From Sanghuangporus weigelae (Eukaryota; Basidiomycota; Agaricomycetes; Hymenochaetales; Hymenochaetaceae), in assembly GCA_033182465.1 (NCBI GenBank), contig CP137319.1, positions 1,612,001 to 1,676,000 of the forward strand: a stretch of DNA of 64,000 bases, in the 5' to 3' direction. The notes beneath the pieces are model-generated. The model saw only the letters and a list, made by a program, of their open reading frames with translations. It ran no database searches and was not told the origin of the DNA. Positions 56,001 to 64,000 of this stretch are shown here, one piece after another; position 1 is the stretch's first letter, and every line of letters starts with the position of its first letter. Position numbers and translations under genes: made by a program.

Positions 56001-57690
56001 AGGTGGAGAGTATGTGTCTAAGGAATGGGATCAGTTCTGCATCACTGCAGGCATCCACAGGCAGCACACTATTAGAGATGAACCTCATCAGAATGGTGTT
56101 GCAGAGCGTGCCAACAGGACACTTGCAGAGGGCATCACTACTATGCTTAATGAAGTGCATTTGCCCTCTACCTTCTGGTGGGATGCAGTTGCAGCATTTG
56201 TGCATGTGCACAACCGCTCTCCCACCTCTGCTGTGTCTGCTAGTACACCCTATGAGCTCTGGTATCAGTCAAAGCCAGATGTCTCTCACCTGCGTGTATT
56301 TAGATGCACCTCCTATGTGCTTGTGAAGAAAGATCAACACAAGCAGCTGCAGTCCCACACACAGAAATGTGTGTTCCTAGGCTATCCCTCTAACTATAAA
56401 GGCTGGCTGTTCTGGAATCCTCTTACCAGGAAGGAAGTTATTAGTGACTCTGCTCAGTTTGATGAGAGAGTGTTCCCTGGTACATCCAGAAACCCAGTTG
56501 ACCTGAGGGTGAATATGCCTGCACAGACAGAAGACCTGCCAGAACAGAGGGGAGTAGAGGATGCTATTGATGTTCTGCCAGCTCCTCCTCCTCCACCTGC
56601 TCCTGGACATCCAGCAGATCCTCCTATGCCTACACCTACACCTACACCCAGTCCTCCACCCAATCCATCACCTAGTCCTCCACCACATGGTCCTTTACAT
56701 TATCCTCCTTCACCACCAGCTACTCATCCTCCAAAGCATGAACATACTACTTCACCTCTGCCATCTGAGCAGGCCTCAAAGAAACAAAGGCTTGCTTCTC
56801 CCTGGTGGCCAGATCCAATGTGGAGGCCTATTAGACGTCATACCACTGGCTGGTGGGATGTGGACTATGTTGGAAAGCGCCTTCCCAGACGTGTGCCAGG
56901 CTCTCCTATTCCACCACAGCGCTTCAACTTCAACTCAGCAGAGCCAACTGCATCTGACACTGCACCTGACACTGCTTCTGAAACTGACTCTGCAGCACAG
57001 CCAGATGTTGTAGAGCAGCCAGAGCAGGATGTTGAGATGGACAGTGATTCACCTGATGAACTGGACATCATATCAGAAGAGGAGTTGCAAGCTGAAGCAC
57101 TGATGTTTGCTGGCCTGATGGATTTTGGTGCTAATGCAGGACTAGAGGACATCTATCTGTCTTATGAAGATGCTCTGGAATATGCATTTCAGACATCTCA
57201 TTGTGCTGAGCATGTGTTCTCTGCACAAGGTGTGCAACACATCAGTCCTGAACCCTATCAGTAGAAGGACATCAAAGGACATCCTGATGCAGACCTCTGG
57301 GAGAAAGCAGCTATGGAGGAATTTATCAGTCTGATTGAGAATGGCACATTTGAACCAGTCAGACTACCTCCTGGCAGAAAGCCCATTGGATGCAGATGGG
57401 TGTTCAAGTTCAAGCGCAAGGCAGATGGCTTGTAGACAGGTACAAGGCAAGGCTGGTGGCCAAGGGCTTCTCACAGCAGCCAGGACTTGAGTTCTCTCAA
57501 GTGTTTGCTCCTACAGCTAAATGGGCTGCACTTAGAGCCATCCTGGCATTGGCTGCATCTGAAGACCTTGAGCTGTACATCTCTACTGCTTTCCTCAATG
57601 GTGAGATGGAGCATGACGCCTACATGAACCAGCCTGAAGGATTTGAGGACTACTTTGGCTCTGGATTTGTTCTCAAACTGATCAAGTCTA
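53069..57690 (+). mobile_element. Ty1/copia element, copy C2 (resumes at 63957 beyond C3)
   Basis: PBS at 53069, a 1.2 kb leader, gag-pol from 54265. It is interrupted within RT by C3 at a GTCTA site and continues at 63957-64000 (reading YGLKQAGHQWHKK) past the window end. Confidence 0.9.
54265..57690 (+). pseudogene. Copia C2 gag-pol (decayed)
   Basis: Gag (54265-), CCHC knuckle, protease DTGATCHMTP, integrase (FIDDYSRYWAVLPL, ATRDDKGGEY, HQNGVAERANRT), a Pro/Ser-rich linker, and the start of RT (STAFLNGEMEHDAYMNQPEG). Defects relative to C3: TGG to TGA at 54814-54816, TGG to TAG at 57262-57264, a small deletion with frameshift near 57430, and a 9-bp deletion near 57578. Not functional, even before the C3 insertion. 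Confidence 0.9.
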
Positions 57691-57943
57691 TGTTAGATCA
57701 CACAAGTCCAGCAATGGACCACTGAGTCCAGTGGTGAGTACACTTGATGTTATATTAACAGTCTAACTACATACCTGAGTCCAGTGGTGAGTACACTTGA
57801 TGTAGGGTACTCACCAATGGACTGTGCCGCTTTTACAGAAGATTACATAAGCATCACATGATCAAGAAAGCGGACATAACAAACAATATAAACAGAATAA
57901 GAAACAACAAAATACTAACAGTGTCAGAATCACACTTCTAACA
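57691..57943 (-). repeat. Copia C3 3' LTR (253 bp)
   Basis: TGTTAGATCACAC...CACTTCTAACA on plus. It includes the two 45-bp internal units. Confidence 0.95.
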
Positions 57944-57970
57944 CTCCCCCCTGATCTGACACTTCTTCCT

Positions 57971-60900
57971 TCAACATAATCCCAGCATCCTACACATCTC
58001 CTGCACCTTCACTCTGCTTAGTGCTTTGGTCATGATGTCAGCTGGCATGGTCTGAGTAGGCAAGTAATGCACATTGATATGACCAGCCTCTACAACATCT
58101 CTCAACCAGTAGAAGCGCAGATCTAGGTGTTTCATGCGTCCATGATACTCAGAATTGTTTGCCACAGACAGAGCAGACTGGTTATCAATGTACAGGGAAG
58201 AAGGTGCATCAAACTTGTAGCCAAACTCTGTAAACAGATTTCTAAGCCACATAATCTCTTGTCCTGCACTGACAGCAGCAATGTATTCTGCTTCAGTGGT
58301 GGACAGAGTCACAAAGGGCTGTAGCTTGCTAGCCCAGCTGATAGCACCAGTTCCCATCTTGACAACCATCCCACTTGTGGAGCGCCTGTTATCCTCATTT
58401 CCTCCATGGTCAGCATCACAGAAGGTAGTGAACAGCTCAGAGGACTTAGGATCAGGTGCATAGGTTAGCCTGAAATCCTTGGTGCCCTGCAGATAGCGAC
58501 ATAAATGCTTTGCTGCCTTCCAATGAGTTGGACCAGGATTAGAACTAAAGCGTCCTAAGACACCAACTGCATATGCAATGTCTGGCCTTGTAGCTATAGC
58601 CAGATACATGAGTGCACCAACCAATTGCTTGTAGGGCACTTGCTTCATGTATTCAATCTCTGCAGGGGTCTTGGGAGCCATGTTCTTGCTGAGCTTCTGC
58701 TCAGGGAGAGGAGTAGTAACAGTGCCACAGTTGCTCATGCTGAAGCGCTCTAGCACATCAATAATGTACTGTCTCTGTGACAGACTGATAGAGTGCTTAG
58801 AGCGGTCTCTCTCAATGTGAACTCCTAGTAGGAATGAGGTTGGGCCCAGTTCATGCAGTTTGAAGTGCTTGGCCAGCTCATCTCTGACAGATTCATACTG
58901 CTGCTTGGACTTTGCAGCAATAGTCATGTCATCAACATAGACTGGAATAATGATGCGCACTTCATCCCTGCTGTACACCCAAATGCTGTAATCACAGCGC
59001 ACTAACTTGAAGCCCATGCTCTTCATCACTGAATCAAGCTTCTTGTGCCATTGGTGGCCAGCCTGCTTAAGGCCATAAATTGACTTGATCAGCTTGAGAA
59101 CAAATCCAGGGCCAAAGTAGTCCTCAAATCCTTCAGGCTGGTTCATGTAGACATCATGCTCCATCTCACCATTGAGGAAAGCAGTAGAGATGTCAACACT
59201 GTACAGCTCAAGGTCCTCAAATGCAGCCAATGCCAGGATAGCTCTAAGTGCAGCCCATTTGGCTGTAGGAGCAAACACCTGAGAGAATTCAAGTCCTGGT
59301 TGCTGTGAGAATCCCTTGGCTACCAGCCTTGCCTTGTACCTGTCCACAGATCCATCTGCCTTGCGCTTGAGCTTGAACACCCATCTGCATCCAATGGGCT
59401 TTCTGCCAGGAGGCAGTCTGACTGGCTCAAATGTGCCATTCTCAATCAGACTGATAAATTCCTCCATGGCTGCCTTCTCCCAGAGGTCTGCATCAGGGCG
59501 TCCTTTGATGTCCTTCCACTGATAGGGTTCAGGACTGATGTGTTGCACACCTTGTGCAGAGAACACATGCTCAGCGCAATGAGATGTCTGAAGTGCATAT
59601 TCCAGAGCATCCTCATAAGACAGATAGATGTCCTCCAGTCCTGCATTAGCACCAAAATCCATCAGGCCAGCAAACATCAGTGCTTCAGCTTGCAACTCCT
59701 CTTCTGACATGATGTCCAGTTCATCAGGTGAATCACTGTCCATCTCAACATCCTGCTCTGGCTGCTCTACAACATCTGGCTGTGCTGCAGAGTCAGTTTC
59801 AGAAGCAGTGTCAGGTGCAGTGTCAGATGCAGTTGGCTCTGCTGAGTTGAAGTTGAAGCGCTGTGGTGGAATAGGAGAGCCTGGCACACGTCTGGGAAGG
59901 CGCTTTCCAACATAGTCCACATCCCACCAGCCAGTGGTATGACGTCTAATAGGCCTCCACATTGGATCTGGCCACCAGGGAGAAGCAGGCCTTTGTTTCT
60001 TTGAGGCCTGCTCAGATGGCAGAGGTGAAGTAGTATGTTCATGCTTTGGAGGATGAGTAGCTGGTGGTGAAGGAGGATGATGTAAAGGACCATGTGGTGG
60101 AGGACTAGGTGATGGATTGGGTGGAGGACTGGGTGTAGGTGTAGGTGTAGGCATAGGAGGATCTGCTGGATGTCCAGGAGCAGGTGGAGGAGGAGGAGCT
60201 GGCAGAACATCAATAGCATCCTCTACTCCCCTCTGTTCTGGCAGGTCTTCTGTCTGTGCAGGCATATTCACCCTCAGGTCAACTGGGTTTCTGGATGTAC
60301 CAGGGAACACTCTCTCATCAAACTGAGCAGAGTCACTAATAACTTCCTTCCTGGTAAGAGGATTCCAGAACAGCCAGCCTTTATAGTTAGAGGGATAGCC
60401 TAGGAACACACATTTCTGTGTGTGGGACTGCAGCTGCTTGTGTTGATCTTTCTTCACAAGCACATAGGAGGTGCATCTAAATACACGCAGGTGAGAGACA
60501 TCTGGCTTTGACTGATACCAGAGCTCATAGGGTGTACTAGCAGACACAGCAGAGGTGGGAGAGCGGTTGTGCACATGCACAAATGCTGCAACTGCATCCC
60601 ACCAGAAGGTAGAGGGCAAATGCACTTCATTAAGCATAGTAGTGATGCCCTCTGCAAGTGTCCTGTTGGCACGCTCTGCAACACCATTCTGATGAGGTTC
60701 ATCTCTAATAGTGTGCTGCCTGTGGATGCCTGCAGTGATGCAGAACTGATCCCATTCCTTAGACACATACTCTCCACCTTTATCATCACGAGTGGCCTTA
60801 ATCTTCACTCCCAATTGATTCTCTGCATAGGCCTTAAATTGTTTGAAGGCAGCAAATGCATCACTCTTCTTCTTCAAAGGGAGAACAGCCCAGTAGCGAC

Positions 60901-62512
60901 TGTAATCATCAATGAAGGTGATCCAATACTTGAAGCCATGTCTAGACTGGACAGGCAATGGACCATGAACGTCAGAGTGGACCAATTGAAGGAGATCAGA
61001 AGCTCTGTGAGATGCAAGTTTGGAGACATTAGACCTGTGCTGCTTGCCAGCAATGCAAGGTTCACAGATAGGATCTGGAGTGCTCTTGGACTTGATAACC
61101 ATTCCCTTGACCAACTCCTCAGTCATCAACCTGTTCACATCACCATGATTAAGGTGTGCAAAGCGCCTGTGCCAAAGTGTAGTGTCAAGTGGACAGGTGC
61201 TTGTAAATGCAGCATAAGCAATAGTGGGGACAATGTGGCCATTGAGACTTGCTGCATTGTTGGGAGTGATGTTTGCAGTGAACAGGACTGATCCATGACG
61301 ATGGAAAAGCATTTTGTTATGATGAATGGTGACAACATATGATTTGGAGCGAGTCAAATACAGGACTGAGAGGAGATTGTTTCTAAGATCAGGAACATGT
61401 AATACACGCTCAAATTCAAGTAACTGTCCAGGTTTGCCACCAACTACAGGCTGAAAGCGCACTGTGCCAATGCCAACTGAATAAATAACTTGATTGTTGG
61501 CCAAACGAATTGGGGTGTGATTTGTTGAGTATTTGGTGAACCAATGACGATGTGGAGTCATGTGGCAAGTGGCACCTGTGTCAGCAATCCAGTCAGTTCC
61601 TGCATCTGGGATAAGAGGTGAATGGGGATTGGTGAAGTCAAGAGCACTTGCATTGCCAGCAAATTCAGTAGATTCAGCAGATTCATCTTGAGCAATATGG
61701 GCCTTCTGGCCCTTCCAGCCTCTCCTCCTCTTCTCTTCCCTGTTTCTCTTAGCCCTGGCATGTGCATCCTTAGAGGCTGCCTGCTTCATATGGCAGTTCT
61801 CCTCAGTGTGCTTAGGAATGCCACAGAATGTGCAAGTGACATTTTGAGAGGAGATAGGCTTAGCAGCACTACTGGTGGATGTGAACATGGCCTGGGGCTG
61901 AAGCTGGACACGCTCTTGACGGTTCTGCTGCTCTTGAGCAAATGCTTCCTTGAGGTTATTCCACTTGAATTCCTTCATAAGGAGCACTGCAGAGCGAAAG
62001 GAGGCATAGTCCTCAGGAAGAGCACGTATCAGGCATGCACATGCAAGCTCATTCTCAAACTCCTCAAGCTTGAGGGTGGTAGAACGAGTGCTTCTGATCT
62101 TGTGCAATGCCAGCTCAACCCTGCTCACCAGGTTGGTGAGGGACTCATCTTCCTTCTTGGTGATGTTGAAGAACTCATCATAAGCATTAAAGCACGCAGC
62201 TGGGTTGTCCTGCTCATTGATCTTCTAAAGCTCAGTCCACATCTTGACTGGATCATCCATGTAGTCCTGCACCATGACCTGCATGCTATGCTCAATTCTC
62301 TGATAGATCAGGCCAGCAGCTTGCTCAGCCTTCTCTTCCCAGAGCTGAACAGCATCATCTGGAGCACTAGGCTTAGCTTCCTGACCAGAGGTCAAGCGCC
62401 ACAACTTCTTGACTTGAAGTGTAGCACGCATATCATGCTTCCAGACAGAGTAGTTGCTGTTATTGAGCTTGGTGATGGTAGATAGCATCTCAGAAGTGAC
62501 AGTATCAGACAT
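57971..62512 (-). pseudogene. Copia C3 Gag-Pol polyprotein, one frame with a single nonsense codon (1,513 residues)
   Basis: One continuous frame from ATG 62512 to TAG 57971, broken only by TAG 62227-62225 (CAG in C2) at about codon 96. Gag of the UBN2 type; CCHC CTFCGIPKHTEENC; protease WIADTGATCHMTP; GAG-pre-integrase LDTTLWHRRFAHLNHG; integrase with D in HSDVHGP/FIDDYSR, D in ATRDDKGGEY and E in QNGVAERANR; a proline-rich linker. RT has the catalytic VYVDDMTI; RNase H has FCDADHGGN, STTEAEYIAA and YIDNQSALSVANN; ends MCRMLGLC. No other lesion seen. A downstream GTG/ATG could still start a protein lacking the first Gag segment. Confidence 0.93.
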
Positions 62513-63698
62513 AATGGTTGGAATGAGGTGTGGATGAGAGTGGACAAGTGATGCTCAGAAGAAATAAGCAGTGAGGGAGTAATGAGGGAGAGAGCGCTAA
62601 CAAATTTATGTCTGGAGGTGACAGATCAATGCCAACCAGTGCAGTCTTCTACAGTCACTGAAGTATACACAGATTTGCCGCAAGACAGTGCTGATCTGTT
62701 GGTCTGCTAAGACCCCGCAGGCACCGCTAACTGAGAGAGGCTCTAGGCTTAAGTAGACACTCAAAGAGCGACTACAACCAGCGAACTAAGGCCGGGCAGG
62801 CAAGCTTCACAGTCTGTAGGCTAGGCTGATCCAACAACAGTGATGGAGCCACACACCAATTAACACCAGAGCTGCCAGACACAAAATGCAGCGCAGAGAG
62901 GGAACGGATAGGCGGATTGGTGCGCAAATTGGCACGCAGATAGAGGACGACGAGCCGAGTCGAACGGTGTAAAGATCACGCGGATCGGATCGGCAGATCG
63001 GCGGCAATCAACGATTTCCGACAGAACAAGAACAGCTAGCAGTGTAGTTAAACCGCAGCCGATTAAGCTGAAACTTGGTGGAAGGGTGCAGAGGTATGGG
63101 AGCCGTATGCACACCAAAGGGCGTCTGGATCGGATCAACGGATGCCGAGAAAATCGGAAATTGGCAAAATGAGGTTCAAAACAGAGAACCTGCAATAAGT
63201 CGGCGAGTTCTTGACCGATTTGGCTGAAACTTCGCGACAAAGGACGTTGCAATAGGCCAAATAGACGTGCCAAGTTTCGTGAGAAACGGATCAGCGGTTC
63301 CTCCGGAATGGGCAATAGAAGTTCGAAGATAGCCCAAATTGATAGGGCTGCAGCAGCGTCAAATTGCGACGGATCGGGCTGAAACTCGGCAGGACAGTAG
63401 GCCTATATGGGCCGAGTAAACGTGCCAAAGGGCGTCGAACACGGCTGGACGGTTGTGGAGCAATCAAGCGGCGAAGTTTTGGGGAGATTTGGCACTGATA
63501 ACAGCCAAAGAAAGCAGCAGAGGGCTCTGGGACTGTGGAAACTGCACAGAAGGGTGCAGAAGGTGATGGGAACACTGGGAACACACCAAAAGGCCAGTCC
63601 AGAACACCAAAAGCTTCTCTGACAACAACAGCAGCTCTCCAAACTCAAAAACTCAAAAATGCGGCAGTGCAGACAGCTAGAGCTCAAGGCTCATAACC
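62513..63698 (-). other. Copia C3 long leader (PBS to gag), 1.19 kb
   Basis: Noncoding or weakly coding. It contains repeated GATCCG/GCCGATC motifs and an open frame (63315-62860, minus) conserved in position in C1 (33955-34416) and partly in C2 (53459-53740). No domain recognised. Confidence 0.5.
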
Positions 63699-63951
63699 TG
63701 TTAGATCACACAAGTCCAGCAATGGACCACTGAGTCCAGTGGTGAGTACACTTGATGTTATATTAACAGTCTAACTACATACCTGAGTCCAGTGGTGAGT
63801 ACACTTGATGTAGGGTACTCACCAATGGACTGTGCCGCTTTTACAGAAGATTACATAAGCATCACATGATCAAGAAAGCGGACATAACAAACAATATAAA
63901 CAGAATAAGAAACAACAAAATACTAACAGTGTCAGAATCACACTTCTAACA
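63699..63951 (-). repeat. Copia C3 5' LTR (253 bp)
   Basis: No difference seen from 57691-57943. The PBS follows on minus from 63698. Confidence 0.95.
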
Positions 63952-64000
63952 GTCTATCTATGGCCTTAAGCAGGCTGGCCATCAATGGCACAAGAAGCTT

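Larger units (their letters stand above)
57691..63951 (-). mobile_element. Ty1/copia element, copy C3: complete 6.26 kb, nearly intact
   Basis: 253-bp LTRs at 57691-57943 and 63699-63951, with no difference seen, inside a GTCTA duplication (57686-57690, 63952-63956). PPT CTCCCCCC (57944-57951; GGGGGGAG on minus) and the tRNA-Met-type PBS are present. It was inserted into the RT region of its own relative C2, opposite in direction. Confidence 0.95.

Noticed and set aside
60569-62485. Plus-strand open frames of 240 and 287 codons across copia C3
   Set aside because: They are antisense shadows of gag and integrase. The same shadows appear opposite C2 and reflect codon bias of the sense gene.

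Overview
The window is a transposon-rich stretch of a filamentous basidiomycete (probably agaricomycete) genome. The evidence is host genes with many 50-75 nt spliceosomal introns (GT-AG, one GC-AG), a YANK-type kinase and a Nup53-type nucleoporin with fungal architecture, and nested Ty1/copia, Ty3/gypsy and Tc1-like elements. No bacterial, organellar or rRNA/tRNA signature was seen.

Layout. 1-5.3 kb is gene-dense: the 3' part of a YANK/STK32 kinase (+), a coiled-coil protein (-) and a Nup35/Nup53 nucleoporin (-). 5.9-9.5 kb is a Tc1/mariner-like element (copy A, +), split by a 1.43 kb solo-LTR-like insert. 9.7-22.0 kb is a complete 12.3 kb chromodomain Ty3/gypsy retrotransposon (here 'gypsy-1') with 1,522 bp LTRs and a TTGCA target duplication. 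It sits inside a degenerate gene whose halves lie at 9.5-9.7 and 22.0-22.5 kb. 22.8-27.2 kb has lineage-specific (+) genes, one split in its first exon by a second 1.45 kb solo-LTR-like insert. 27.5-32.0 kb is an inverted, related module (AT-hook gene plus Tc1-like copy B, both -). 33.3-64.0 kb is an onion of nested retroelements. Tandem copia copies C1 and C2 share a middle LTR. That LTR was entered by a degenerate gypsy element ('gypsy-2', -, 36.5-53.0 kb). Gypsy-2 was itself entered by a gypsy-1 solo LTR and by two copies of a third element (E1, E2), with a fourth (F) inside E1. C2 was entered by a nearly intact copia copy (C3, -). Target duplications support almost every nesting step.

How it works together. 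Gypsy-1 is the most informative object. Its LTR carries a TATA-like box. The predicted RNA 5' end can pair over 12 nt with the PBS, as in Tf1-type self-priming. The leader is free of AUG for about 670 nt. A coiled-coil ORF precedes gag, and gag and pol are linked by a canonical -1 slippery heptamer. A 332-codon ORF follows pol, a spliced antisense gene encodes a small membrane protein just before the 3' LTR, and a 213-codon ORF lies in U3. This accessory gene set is the best candidate for an undescribed system. Older elements (C1, C2, gypsy-2, the solo LTR) carry CAG/CGA/TGG-to-stop changes, as expected from C-to-T decay.
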